NCBI RefSeq assembly: GCF_001509405.1
Contig: NZ_CP011502.1
Span: forward strand, 2,170,001-2,234,000
Origin: Aeromicrobium erythreum
Lineage (GTDB): Bacteria; Actinomycetota; Actinomycetes; Propionibacteriales; Nocardioidaceae
DNA: 64,000 nucleotides
Direction of reading: 5' to 3'
The position numbers were made by a program, and so were the translations under genes. Positions 8,636 through 17,236 of this stretch are shown piece after piece (the stretch's first letter is position 1; each line of letters opens with the position of its first letter). Under the pieces are notes generated by a model. That model did no database searches. It was not told the origin of the DNA and worked only from the letters and a program-made list of their open reading frames with translations.

Positions 8636-10315
8636 TCAGGCACGTGGTCGGGGGCGGCGCACGCGCACCGCACCGACGGCCGCGCCGGCCGTGGCGGCGA
8701 GCGCCACGACGACCGCGACGCCCCACACGCCCCAGGCGGCCGTGGTCGCGAGTCGGTCGGTGTCGTCGACCTGGCGCACGCGCGCGTCCCGGACCGCCAG
8801 GACGCGCAGGTCGGTGCCGCCGACCCGCTGCAGACCCCGTACCTGCCGCGCCGCCCGGTCGGCGTCGGGCGCGGTGGTGTCGAGCACCACGAGCCCGACG
8901 CCCAGGCGCGCGAGCGCACGCGGGACGTCGCGCGAGCGCAGCGCCTGACGGACCTGCGCCGCCTTGCGGTCCTCCCCTGCCACCGTCCGCCCGCCGACGA
9001 CGAGCCGGTCGTCGGTCAGGGTGGTGCGGTCGAAGTAGCGGCCGGCCGGGTCGAGGACGGGACGTCCGTCGTTCCACGCCGGTGCGCGGTAGGCGGTGAA
9101 CGGGAGCACCAGCAGGTCGCCCCGCACCTGCGACCGGGCGACGAGCTCGCGCGCCGTCTCCCAGGACGCCGGGTAGCGGACGGGCTCCAGCCGACCGCCG
9201 ATCCCGTTCGCGAGGGCGGGCAGCAGCGCGAGCGGCAGCAGGACCCCCGCGACGGCCGGGACCGCGGCGAGGCGACGTCGGGCGTGGACCCGCACGAGCG
9301 CGTCGACACCGACCGCGAACGCCGCCACGACCAGCGGAGCGACGAGGGCGAGGTACCGCGAGCCGTCGCGGAGCAGGGCCACGGTGCCCGCGCGTCGCAC
9401 CAGGTCCTCGACGAGCTCCGGCGCGGCCCAGCCGAGGAGGGCGACCACGAGGCCGACCACCGCGACCGGCGCGAGCGTGACGAGCGTCGGGCGGTCGGTC
9501 CGCGCGAGGACGACCAACCCCCCGAGGGCGACCGCCCAGAGCACCACGGTGAGCACGAGCGAGAGGCCCGTCCCGCGGCCGTCGGGCACGACGTCGCCGT
9601 TCCAGATGCCGCCGAGCGACAGCGCCGTGCCGACGTGCCCGAGTGCCCCCTCGGCCCGCAGGGCGAACGCGGTGACGCCGAGCGGGTCGGCGTCGACCGG
9701 ACCGCGCAGCACCGACGTGACCACCCACGGCGCGTTGAGGACCACCGCCAGCACGACGACCCGCAGGTAGCCGAACCGACGTCCGGCGAGCACACCCGCG
9801 ACCAGGCCCATCACTCCCCCGGCCGGCGTGAGGGCGGCGCCGGCCAGCGCGAGCACCACCACGCGCGGGCGGGGGTCGTCGCGTCGCAGCTCGCCGACGA
9901 GCCAGAGCAGCCCCGCGTAGCCGAGCAGCATCGGCCACTGCCCGATCGCGAGGCGCTCCAGGACGTACGGGTTCCAGACGGCCAAGGTCGCTGCGGCGAG
10001 CCGACCGGTCGTCCCGAGCGTCGGGACGAGTCGCGCGCCACCGACACCGGCCAGCACGAGCGCACCGAGCAGCACGAGCCGTTGCACCACCTGCGGGTCG
10101 ATCGCGGCACCGAGCAGCGCCACCACCGCGTCGGACGGGACGGCGCGCGGCAGCGCACTGCCGAGGCCCCACAGGTCGTCGCGGTCGAGCGCGAGGTGCG
10201 GCACCCAGACCATGTCGTAGGAGAGGACGTAGCCGGGACGGAACCAGGGCAGGCCGACCAGCACCGCCAGCAGGGCGCTCCACTGCAGGACGATCGCGTC
10301 GCGCCACCGGCTCAT
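8636..10315 (-). CDS. Polytopic membrane protein, GT-C-like
   Basis: 559 residues with about eleven to twelve hydrophobic segments spread from residue 8 to about 370, an extracytoplasmic stretch around residues 370-510, and a last helix near 525-550 before an Arg-rich cytoplasmic end (RVRRPRPRA). The N-terminal loop SYDMVWVPHLALDRDD carries paired acidic residues where GT-C enzymes place catalytic Asp, so it may be a lipid-linked sugar transferase, but the match is not decisive. The ATG start has GAGGAGGACC ahead of it, and the divergent flippase gene begins 96 bases away. It is probably part of the same envelope glycan pathway as the AftD-like protein. Exact activity unknown. Confidence 0.7.
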   Translation of the reverse strand: MSRWRDAIVLQWSALLAVLVGLPWFRPGYVLSYDMVWVPHLALDRDDLWGLGSALPRAVPSDAVVALLGAAIDPQVVQRLVLLGALVLAGVGGARLVPTLGTTGRLAAATLAVWNPYVLERLAIGQWPMLLGYAGLLWLVGELRRDDPRPRVVVLALAGAALTPAGGVMGLVAGVLAGRRFGYLRVVVLAVVLNAPWVVTSVLRGPVDADPLGVTAFALRAEGALGHVGTALSLGGIWNGDVVPDGRGTGLSLVLTVVLWAVALGGLVVLARTDRPTLVTLAPVAVVGLVVALLGWAAPELVEDLVRRAGTVALLRDGSRYLALVAPLVVAAFAVGVDALVRVHARRRLAAVPAVAGVLLPLALLPALANGIGGRLEPVRYPASWETARELVARSQVRGDLLVLPFTAYRAPAWNDGRPVLDPAGRYFDRTTLTDDRLVVGGRTVAGEDRKAAQVRQALRSRDVPRALARLGVGLVVLDTTAPDADRAARQVRGLQRVGGTDLRVLAVRDARVRQVDDTDRLATTAAWGVWGVAVVVALAATAGAAVGAVRVRRPRPRA

Positions 10316-10337
10316 GGTCCTCCTCGTTCGAGCCTCA

Positions 10338-10343
10338 CCCTAG
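10338..10343 (-). promoter_or_regulatory. -10 box for the 8636-10315 gene
   Basis: TAGGGT on the minus strand, about 15 bases before the ribosome site of the membrane-protein gene. It matches the actinobacterial TANNNT -10 consensus. No convincing -35 is visible. Confidence 0.4.
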
Positions 10344-10399
10344 AGGTCGAGGGTGCCCCGCGCCGATGCTTCCGTCGGGCGACGGGACCAGGGGCTGGC

Positions 10400-10405
10400 T
10401 AGGGT
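10400..10405 (+). promoter_or_regulatory. -10 box, leaderless start of flippase gene
   Basis: TAGGGT followed by exactly six bases and then GTG at 10412, with no Shine-Dalgarno sequence. The spacing places transcription start at or next to the start codon. Confidence 0.55.
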
Positions 10406-10411
10406 GACCCG

Positions 10412-11611
10412 GTGACGAGCACCAGCCACCGCCTCTCGAGCGGCTCGACGGTCGCGCTCGGCATGGTCGGCATGAACGTCGCCATCTACGGGTTCACCGT
10501 GGCGGCCGCGCGGACCATGGTGCCGGCGGAGCTCGGTGCTCTCGTGGCCCTGCTCGGCGTGCTGCTCATGGGCAACGTCGTCTCGCTCGGCATCCAGGCG
10601 GTCACCGCGCGACGGATCGCCGTGGCGCCGCAGGACAGCGCCGACGTGATCGGCGTGGTGCTGCGGGTGACGGCCGCCGCCGCGCTCGCCGTGGGTGCCG
10701 TCGTCGCCCTGGCGTCGGTGGCGCTGGTGCCGCTGCTGCGACTCGACTCCGCCTGGCCCGTCGTGCTCGCGGGCGCGACCCTCGTCCCCCTGACCGTCAT
10801 GGGCGCGCAGGCGGGCATCGCGCAGGGGTCGGAGCGCTGGCGCACCCTCACCGGCATCTACCTCGCCAACGGCTTCGGGCGGCTGCTGTGCGGCACGATC
10901 GCGGTGCTCGTCGTCCCGTCGGCGACGTCGGCGATGGTCGGGATCGCCGTCGGCGCGTGGGCTCCCGTGCTCGTCGGGATGCCCCTGCTGCGCGGACACC
11001 TGCGGCCGGCGCAGGGGGTGAGCCGTCGCCCGCTCGTCCGCGAGACGGTGCTCGGCTCGCACGCCCTGCTCGCCTACTTCGTGCTGAGCAGCCTCGACGC
11101 GCTCGTGGCCCGCAACCGGTTCGAGGCGCACGAGGCGGGCCTGTACGCGGCAGGACTCATCCTGTCGAAGGCCGCGTTGTTCGCGCCCCAGTTCGTCAGC
11201 GTCGTGCTCTTCCCCGACCTCGCCCGCGACGAGACCCGCCGCGCCCGCGCGCAGGCGGTGCTCGCGGTCGCCGGCCTCGGTGCGGTCGCCGTCGCCGCCA
11301 CGGCCCTGCTCCCCCGCCTCGCCCTCGTGCTCGTCGGCGGCGCGCAGTACGAGGAGATCGCCGGGCGGCTCTGGCTGTTCGCCCTCGCCGGGTCCTGTCT
11401 CGCCGTCGTCCACCTGCTCGTCTTCGACGCGCTCGCCCGCCACGCCCACGGCGTCGTCGTCCTGGTGTGGATCGCCGCCGCCCTCGTCGTCGCCGTCGCC
11501 TACGGCTTCGACGTCCACCTCACCGGCCTCGTCACCACCGTCGCCACCGTCTCCGCCGCCCTCGCCCTGGTCGTCTGGTTCGTCCCGGGCCGCACCACCG
11601 CGCCACGCTGA
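10412..11611 (+). CDS. Polysaccharide flippase (Wzx/MurJ-like, MATE superfold)
   Basis: 399 residues with about twelve regularly spaced membrane helices and few charged residues between them, the pattern of oligosaccharide flippases that move lipid-linked sugars across the membrane. It begins GMVGMNVAIYGFTVAAARTM and includes ELGALVALLGVLLMGNVVS, matching the repeated helix-loop pattern near the N-terminus of Wzx-type proteins. GTG at 10412 is chosen because TAGGGT sits six bases upstream, giving a leaderless transcript. It is divergent from the 559-residue membrane protein and ends next to a structured repeat element. It should supply the exported substrate for the envelope glycosyltransferases upstream. 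Substrate unknown. Confidence 0.75.
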   Translation: MTSTSHRLSSGSTVALGMVGMNVAIYGFTVAAARTMVPAELGALVALLGVLLMGNVVSLGIQAVTARRIAVAPQDSADVIGVVLRVTAAAALAVGAVVALASVALVPLLRLDSAWPVVLAGATLVPLTVMGAQAGIAQGSERWRTLTGIYLANGFGRLLCGTIAVLVVPSATSAMVGIAVGAWAPVLVGMPLLRGHLRPAQGVSRRPLVRETVLGSHALLAYFVLSSLDALVARNRFEAHEAGLYAAGLILSKAALFAPQFVSVVLFPDLARDETRRARAQAVLAVAGLGAVAVAATALLPRLALVLVGGAQYEEIAGRLWLFALAGSCLAVVHLLVFDALARHAHGVVVLVWIAAALVVAVAYGFDVHLTGLVTTVATVSAALALVVWFVPGRTTAPR

Positions 11612-11639
11612 GGGTCGGTCCTCGGGTCGGCCCTTCGTG

Positions 11640-12310
11640 GGCTTGCTGGTGCGGTGGCTGCGGGGGTCTGGGCTTGCTGGTGCGCGGGCGTAGGGGGTCT
11701 GGGCTTGCTGCTGCGCTGCCTCGGGCTGGTGCTGGCGGTGGTCTCCGAAAGGGCCTCGACCGGGCGGCTGGGGAGGGCGCTGGCCTGAGGTCCCGGGCCG
11801 CGGGTCGCGCTCGGGGTGGACGCACGATGCTGCGTTCGTGTGCGGAAGACCAAGGATGCTGCGTCTGCTACGGGATCCCGCCACCAAGGCAGAAGCGTTC
11901 GACCTTCTACGCGCGAACGAAGAAGCTTGGGTGCACTTGGGGGTGGGGTGGGCAGCGCTTCTCCCTTCTCGTGGCACGGTCCACGAGAAGGAAGCACCGT
12001 TGCCACGTCTGACCCTCTCAGCGGTGGATCTGCCACCTGTAGAGCGCTCAGAAGGTGGCAGATCCACCGGCGAGGGCGCTGAGGTGGCAGATCCACCGCT
12101 CAGGACGCGCAAACGCAGAATCTTGCGTCCAACGCCAGCCACAGCCCGAGAACCCGAGCCACCGCCGGTCCCAACTGCCCGGTCGAGGCCCTTTCGGAGC
12201 GCAGAACGAGTCGAAGCCGCGCCGGCGCAGCCCCACCCGACCGAGAACCCGCACCAGCGCAGCCTCACCCCGGCAGGAATCCGCGCCGCGGCTCAGCGAC
12301 GTCGGCGGCT
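11640..12310. repeat. Structured intergenic element, copy A (left of polA)
   Basis: The roughly 700-base gap between the flippase and polA is not ordinary coding DNA. It contains nested inverted repeats: a perfect 23-bp pair at 11743-11765 and 12177-12199, an imperfect 23-base pair at 11818-11840 and 12108-12130 (19 of 23), a 10-bp stem at 11965-11974/11981-11990, and a perfect 17-bp stem at 12022-12038/12053-12069, partly repeated at 12083-12100. A diverged copy lies on the other side of polA in the same orientation; for instance bases 11855-11880 and 15186-15211 match at 25 of 26. Base composition is less GC-rich than the surrounding genes. No transposase is visible. It could be a miniature non-autonomous mobile element or a structured RNA. 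Confidence 0.6.
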
Positions 12311-12315
12311 CCGGC

Positions 12316-14979
12316 TCAGTGGGCGGCCTCGTGCCAGGTGCGGCCGGTGCCGACGGAGACGTCGAGGGGGACGGAGAGCTGGGCTGCGGAGGCCATCTGC
12401 TCGCGCACGAGGGTCTCGAGGACGTCGCGCTCGCCCTCGGCGACCTCGAGGACGAGCTCGTCGTGGACCTGCAGGAGCAGCCGCGACGTCAGTCCCTGGT
12501 CGCGCAGGGCTGCGTCGACGCCCAGCATCGCCACCTTGATGATGTCGGCGGCGGAGCCCTGGATCGGGGCGTTCAGCGCCATCCGCTCGGCCATCTCGCG
12601 TCGCTGGCGGTTGTCGCTGAGCAGGTCCGGCAGGTAGCGGCGGCGGCCGAGGATCGTCGCGGTGAACCCGGTCTGGCGGGCCTCCTCGACCACGCCGTGC
12701 AGGTAGGTGCGCACGCCGCCGAAGGTCTCGAAGTAGTCGTCCATGAGGCCCTGCGCCTCACCCGTGGAGATCTGCAGCTGCTGGCTGAGACCGTACGCCG
12801 ACAACCCGTACGCCAGTCCGTAGTTCATGGCCTTGATCCGGGCCCGCAGTCCCCCGTCGATGTCGGTGGGCTCGCGCTCGAAGACCTTCGCCGCCATCAC
12901 GGTGTGGAAGTCGTGACCGGAGCGGAACGCCTCGATGAGGTCGGCGTCCTCGGACAGGTCGGCCATGATGCGCATCTCGATCTGGCTGTAGTCCGCGGTC
13001 AGCAGGGTCTCGTACCCCTCGCCGACGACGAACGCCTCACGGATCCGGCGTCCCGACTCGGTGCGGATGGGGATGTTCTGCAGGTTCGGGTCGGCCGAGC
13101 TGAGCCGGCCGGTCGCCGCGATGGTCTGGTAGTAGGTCGTGTGGATCCGGCCGTCGGGCTGCACCGTCTTCTGCAGGCCCTCGACGGTCTGCCGCAGACG
13201 CGTCACGTCGCGGTGCGCGAGCAGGTGCTCCAGGAACGGGTGGCCGGTCTTGACGAACAGCTGCTGCAACGCCTCGGCGTCGGTCGTGTAGCCGGTCTTC
13301 GTGCGCTTGGTCTTCGGCATGTCCAGCTGGTCGAAGAGCACCTCCTGCAGCTGCTTGGGCGACCCGAGGTTCACCTCGCGGCCGATCGCCTCGTAGGCCT
13401 CCTCCGCCGCTGCCGTCATGCGACCGGTGAACTCCTCGTGCAACGCGTCGAGGTGCTCGGAGTCGACGGCGATGCCGGCGGTCTCGGCGGCGGCGAGCAC
13501 GTGCACCAGCGGGAGCTCGACGTCGCGCAGCAGCGTGAGCGCCTCCTGCTGCTCCAGCTCCTCCGCGAGCACGTCCCACAGGTCGAGCGCGGCGCGAGCC
13601 CGCTGGGCGGCGCCCTCGACGCCCGCGGTGTCGTCGTCGAAGGCCAGCTGGCCGGAGTCGTCGGCGGGGCTCAGGTCGCGCTTCAGCGCGCGCAGCGCGA
13701 GGTCGGCGAGGTCGTAGGAGCGCTGGTCCGGACGCACCAGGTAGGCGGCGAGCGCGGTGTCGGCCGCCAACCCGCCCAGCGACCAGCCCTGCGCCGCCAG
13801 GGCGTGCCGCTGACCCTTCGCGTCGTGCATGACCTTCGGGCGGTCCGCGTCGGCCAGCCACGAGGCGAGCACCTTCTCGTCGGCCGGGTCGAGCGACTCC
13901 GGCGCGAGACTCACGGCACGGCCAGCGGCCGTGGCGACGGTGAGCATGTCGACGCGTGCGCCGACGGGTCGCAGCACGCCCGTGACCTCCACGCCGACCG
14001 GCTCGCGATCGGTGTGCTCGTCGAGCCACGCGGCCAGCGCTCCGGCGGCGGGACGGTCGACGACCACCTCGACGGCCGCCTCGTCGCTGCTCGACTCGTC
14101 ACCACCGCCCAGGTACTCGAACAGGCGGGTGCGCAGCGCCGCGAACTCGAGGGCGTCGAACACCTCGTGGATGGCGTCGCGGTTCCACTCGGTGCTGAAC
14201 GCGAGGTCGGTGGGCTTGGCCGGGAGGTCGAGGTCGCGCACGAGCGCGTTGATGCGCCGGTTGCGGAGCACGTCGTCGAGGTGGGCCCGCAACGACTCCC
14301 CCGCCTTGCCCTTCACGGCGTCGACGTCGGCGACGAGGGCCTCGAGCGAGCCGTACTGGTTGATCCACTTGGCCGCCGTCTTCGGCCCGACCCCGGGGAC
14401 TCCGGGCAGGTTGTCGCTCGTCTCGCCGACGAGCGCGGCGATCTCGGGGTAGTGCTCGGGCGTGACCCCGTACTTCTCCTCGACCGCGGCCGGTGTCATC
14501 CGCGCGAGGTCGGAGACTCCCTTGCGGGGGTAGAGCACGGTGGTGGTGTCGGTGACCAGCTGGAGCGCGTCGCGGTCGCCGGTGCAGATCAGCACCTCCA
14601 TACCGGCTTCCTGCGCCTGCGTGGTGAGCGTGCCGATCACGTCGTCGGCCTCGAAGCCGTCCTTCTCGAACGCGGTGATGCCGAGCGCGGCGACGACGTC
14701 CTTGATCAGGCCGACCTGGCCCTTGAACTCGTCGGGGCTCTTGCTGCGGTTGCCCTTGTACTCCGCGTACTCCTGCACGCGGAACGTCTGCCGCGACACG
14801 TCGAACGCCACGCCGACGTGCGTCGGACGCTCGTCGCGCAGCACGTTGATGAGCATCGAGGTGAAGCCGAACACCGCGTTGGTGTGCTGTCCGGTGGTCG
14901 TGGAGAAGTTCTCGACGGGCAGGGCGAAGAAGGCACGGTAGGCGACGGAGTGACCGTCGATCAGCAGCAGTCGATCCAC
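12316..14979 (-). CDS. polA: DNA polymerase I
   Basis: About 887 residues; fills gaps and removes RNA primers during replication and repair. N-terminal 5'-3' exonuclease/flap domain (to about 300) has the acidic metal sites (LICTGDRDALQLV, GVPGVGPKTAAKWI). The middle 3'-5' exonuclease-like domain lacks the DxE catalytic pair (VGVEVTGVLRPVG), so it should not proofread, as in other actinobacterial Pol I. Polymerase motif A is LLTADYSQIEMR, motif B KAMNYGLAYG, motif C LLLQVHDELVLEV. I prefer GTG at 14979, since TAGAGT lies seven bases upstream (leaderless); GTG at 15009 would add ten residues. Flanked by two copies of a structured element. Confidence 0.97.
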   Translation of the reverse strand: MDRLLLIDGHSVAYRAFFALPVENFSTTTGQHTNAVFGFTSMLINVLRDERPTHVGVAFDVSRQTFRVQEYAEYKGNRSKSPDEFKGQVGLIKDVVAALGITAFEKDGFEADDVIGTLTTQAQEAGMEVLICTGDRDALQLVTDTTTVLYPRKGVSDLARMTPAAVEEKYGVTPEHYPEIAALVGETSDNLPGVPGVGPKTAAKWINQYGSLEALVADVDAVKGKAGESLRAHLDDVLRNRRINALVRDLDLPAKPTDLAFSTEWNRDAIHEVFDALEFAALRTRLFEYLGGGDESSSDEAAVEVVVDRPAAGALAAWLDEHTDREPVGVEVTGVLRPVGARVDMLTVATAAGRAVSLAPESLDPADEKVLASWLADADRPKVMHDAKGQRHALAAQGWSLGGLAADTALAAYLVRPDQRSYDLADLALRALKRDLSPADDSGQLAFDDDTAGVEGAAQRARAALDLWDVLAEELEQQEALTLLRDVELPLVHVLAAAETAGIAVDSEHLDALHEEFTGRMTAAAEEAYEAIGREVNLGSPKQLQEVLFDQLDMPKTKRTKTGYTTDAEALQQLFVKTGHPFLEHLLAHRDVTRLRQTVEGLQKTVQPDGRIHTTYYQTIAATGRLSSADPNLQNIPIRTESGRRIREAFVVGEGYETLLTADYSQIEMRIMADLSEDADLIEAFRSGHDFHTVMAAKVFEREPTDIDGGLRARIKAMNYGLAYGLSAYGLSQQLQISTGEAQGLMDDYFETFGGVRTYLHGVVEEARQTGFTATILGRRRYLPDLLSDNRQRREMAERMALNAPIQGSAADIIKVAMLGVDAALRDQGLTSRLLLQVHDELVLEVAEGERDVLETLVREQMASAAQLSVPLDVSVGTGRTWHEAAH

Positions 14980-14986
14980 GTCGTCG

Positions 14987-14992
14987 ACTCTA
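14987..14992 (-). promoter_or_regulatory. -10 box, leaderless polA start
   Basis: Minus-strand TAGAGT followed by seven bases and GTG at 14979, without a ribosome site. This decides the polA start. Confidence 0.5.
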
Positions 14993-15009
14993 GACGCACC
15001 GGCGGACAC

Positions 15010-15660
15010 TGGCCTGCGGCGTGTGCCTCGTGTGCGTGGTCGTGGGGTGGTCTCGTCGTGATGGTGCGCTGTCGTCGGACGCCTCGGACCTGCTGGTGCG
15101 CTGCCGCGGGAGCGGTGTGCTCGGTGGTGCGCTGCCGCAGGGGGTCTCGTCGTGCTGCTGCGCTGCCGCAGGGGTGAAGGCCAACGATGCTGCGTTTGCT
15201 ACGGGATCCCGTCGTGAACGCAGAAGCGTTCGGCCTCGCACGCGTGGATGAAGAATCGTGGGTGCACTTTGCGTGGGGGTGACGAACGATTCTTCCTTGG
15301 TGTGGACCGTTCCACGCGAAGGAAGAATCCTTCCGCCGCTCAGCCCGCCATCGGTGGATTTTCAACCACAGGAGCGCTCCTGCGGTTGCAGATCCACCGA
15401 TAGGACGCACGAACGCAGAACCTTGGCCCCTGAACGCAGAATCGAAGAATCGTGGATCCAAGGGCGGGCCCAGCCAGACCCCGAGACCCGAGGCCAGCCC
15501 CAGGCCCCCTGCCGGTCGAGGCCCCTTCGGAGACCGCCCCCAGCGAAGGCCGAGGCAGCGCACCAGCACGGTCACGACGAACGCAGGCAACGCACCAGCA
15601 GCCCAAGACCCGTTGCCACCGCACCGGACAATCACGACGCCCAGGGACGAAGGAGCCCCC
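15010..15660. repeat. Structured intergenic element, copy B (right of polA)
   Basis: Diverged relative of the element at 11640-12310, same orientation. The shared core is 15186-15211, then 15220-15232 equals 11889-11901 at identical spacing. Two hairpins recur at equivalent places with changed bases: 15289-15306 pairs with 15311-15328 (one mismatch plus one G-T), and 15350-15367 pairs with 15384-15401 around an inner palindrome AGGAGCGCTCCT. The right part keeps GGTCGAGGCC and TTCGGAG like copy A, but the matching left arm of the 23-bp outer repeat is missing. A 31-codon frame (15187-15282, MLRLLRDP...) aligns in frame with the same stretch of copy A. No conventional gene is evident in this 685-base gap. 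Confidence 0.6.
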
Positions 15661-15664
15661 GACC

Positions 15665-16276
15665 TCAGACCCGGCCGGAGCGGCGGTCGTCCTGGCGGCG
15701 GCGCAGCGTGCGGCGGACGGCGATGAGCTTGCCGGTGTCGCGGGAGTGGGTGGCCTTCGAGCTGAGCCGGGAGCGCAGGCGGCTGGCCTGGATGGCGCGG
15801 ACGGCTGCGACCTGGGTGAACCCGATCTTCGTCAGGTAGCGGTGCGGCTCGCGGGCCATGAGCGGGATGGCCGCGACGACGATCTCGCAGGCGTTCTCCT
15901 CGCCGTACGTCGCGGCGGCCGACAGCAGCGTCGCGGCGACGTTGCGGCGACGGTGGCGCGGGGAGACCTGGATGTCGGTGACGATGAGGATGGGGGTGAG
16001 CGTGATCGGTGTCAGGGTGCTCAGGTCGCACACCGTCGCGCCGACGATCTCGTCCTCGACGAGGGCGACGATGATGCGCTTGCCGGGCTTGGCGAGGGTC
16101 TGCTCGATCGCCGACTCCGCCTCCGTCGCGGTCGGCTCGCGGAACAGCGACTGGTAGGAGAACGCCTCCGCGCCCTCCTCGTCGCTCACCGCGGCCGACT
16201 CGGCCCACAGGGCCACGAGCTCGGCCGCGTCCTCGGGCACCGCGTCGCGCATCACGATCGGCGAGCGAGTGGCCAT
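15665..16276 (-). CDS. GNAT-family N-acetyltransferase
   Basis: 203 residues from ATG at 16276, which has GAGGACGTC directly upstream; 26 further in-frame codons exist but lack a ribosome site. The fold is GNAT: IVMRDAVPEDAAELVALWAE at the start (strand 1 and helix 1), then VTDIQVSPRHRRRNVAATLL, which contains the R/Q-x-x-G/A-type acetyl-CoA loop, and HRYLTKIGFTQVA at the end of the fold. A basic C-terminal tail (RRTLRRRQDDRRSGR) follows. It is divergent from the DUF554 gene. The substrate cannot be inferred; GNAT enzymes acetylate amines on small molecules or proteins. Confidence 0.85.
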   Translation of the reverse strand: MATRSPIVMRDAVPEDAAELVALWAESAAVSDEEGAEAFSYQSLFREPTATEAESAIEQTLAKPGKRIIVALVEDEIVGATVCDLSTLTPITLTPILIVTDIQVSPRHRRRNVAATLLSAAATYGEENACEIVVAAIPLMAREPHRYLTKIGFTQVAAVRAIQASRLRSRLSSKATHSRDTGKLIAVRRTLRRRQDDRRSGRV

Positions 16277-16372
16277 GACGTCCTCGGCGGGTGTCGGGCG
16301 CGACCCCGGACGGACGGCTGTCACCATGGCCCGGTCGGGTCGTGCGATCTTCAACGAGCGAGAGGAGCCTAC

Positions 16373-17116
16373 ATGTTCGTGGGTAGCGGCACGCTCACCA
16401 ACGTGGCCACCGTGCTCGTCGGGTCCGGGCTCGGCCTGCTGGTCGGCCAGCGGCTGCCCGAACGGGTGCGCACGACCGTCACCTCCGCGCTCGGTCTCGT
16501 GACGCTACTCATCGCCGCCGACGCCGCCCTCGCGGTCCGCAGCGACGCCCTGGTCGACGCGACGCCACGGGGCGCGCCGACGCTGATCGTCCTCGGCTCG
16601 CTGCTCGTGGGTGGCGTCGTCGGCTCGCTCCTGCGCCTGGAGGACCGGCTCGAGTCGTTCGGCGGTGTCCTGCAGCGAGCCCTGTCGCGGGGCGACGGCG
16701 GCGACCGCGACCGCTTCGTCCAGGGCTTCGTGGTCGCCTCGCTCGTCTTCTGCGTCGGCCCCCTCACGATCCTCGGCTCGATCAACGAGGGCCTCGGCCG
16801 TGGGGCGGAGCAGCTGCTCCTGAAGTCGGCGCTCGACGGCTTCGCGTCGCTCGCCTTCGCCGCCGCGCTCGGTGTCGGGGTGATGGCATCCGCCGTGGCC
16901 GTGCTGGTCGTGCAGGGATCGCTGACGCTCGTCGGGCTGGCCCTCGGCGAGGCGCTGCCGGCGGCCCACCTCGACGCGTTGGGCGCCACGGGCGGACTGG
17001 TCCTCGTCGGGGTGGCGCTGCGTCTGCTCGACCTGAAGGCCCTGCCGGTCGCCGACCTGCTGCCGGCACTCCTCGTGGCGCCGCTGCTCACCCAGCTGGC
17101 CGTCTCGCTGGCCTGA
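16373..17116 (+). CDS. DUF554 family membrane protein
   Basis: 247 residues. ATG at 16373 is preceded by GAGAGGAGCC. Seven or so membrane segments; the pattern GTLTNVATVLVGSGLGLLVG at the N-terminus, and GPLTILGSINEGL with SALDGFASLAFAAALGVGV in the middle, are characteristic of DUF554 proteins (a putative transporter family also annotated as YdfK in enteric bacteria). Its role is not established; a channel or transport function is the usual guess. It lies 120 bases before livH on the same strand but a separate -10 sequence precedes livH, so it is probably a separate transcript. Confidence 0.85.
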   Translation: MFVGSGTLTNVATVLVGSGLGLLVGQRLPERVRTTVTSALGLVTLLIAADAALAVRSDALVDATPRGAPTLIVLGSLLVGGVVGSLLRLEDRLESFGGVLQRALSRGDGGDRDRFVQGFVVASLVFCVGPLTILGSINEGLGRGAEQLLLKSALDGFASLAFAAALGVGVMASAVAVLVVQGSLTLVGLALGEALPAAHLDALGATGGLVLVGVALRLLDLKALPVADLLPALLVAPLLTQLAVSLA

Positions 17117-17181
17117 GCGGACTTCACAGAACTGTTACCTGTGGACTTTCGCGAAGGGGCCACCTCGGACCCCGGCGGGGA

Positions 17182-17187
17182 TATAGT
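17182..17187 (+). promoter_or_regulatory. -10 box upstream of livHMGF
   Basis: TATAGT in a GC-rich setting, 50 bases before the livH start. It is the only strong -10-like hexamer in the gap. No clear -35 is visible. Confidence 0.5.
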
Positions 17188-17236
17188 CCCCGGGACGACG
17201 GCGCCACAAGCGCTGCCCGAACTCCAGGAGTCCTGC

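Noticed and set aside
11838-12539. 233-codon frame spanning the polA left flank and the polA 3' end
   Set aside because: It runs antisense through the conserved end of polA, has no ribosome site and has irregular composition; only its first 30 codons match the other copy.
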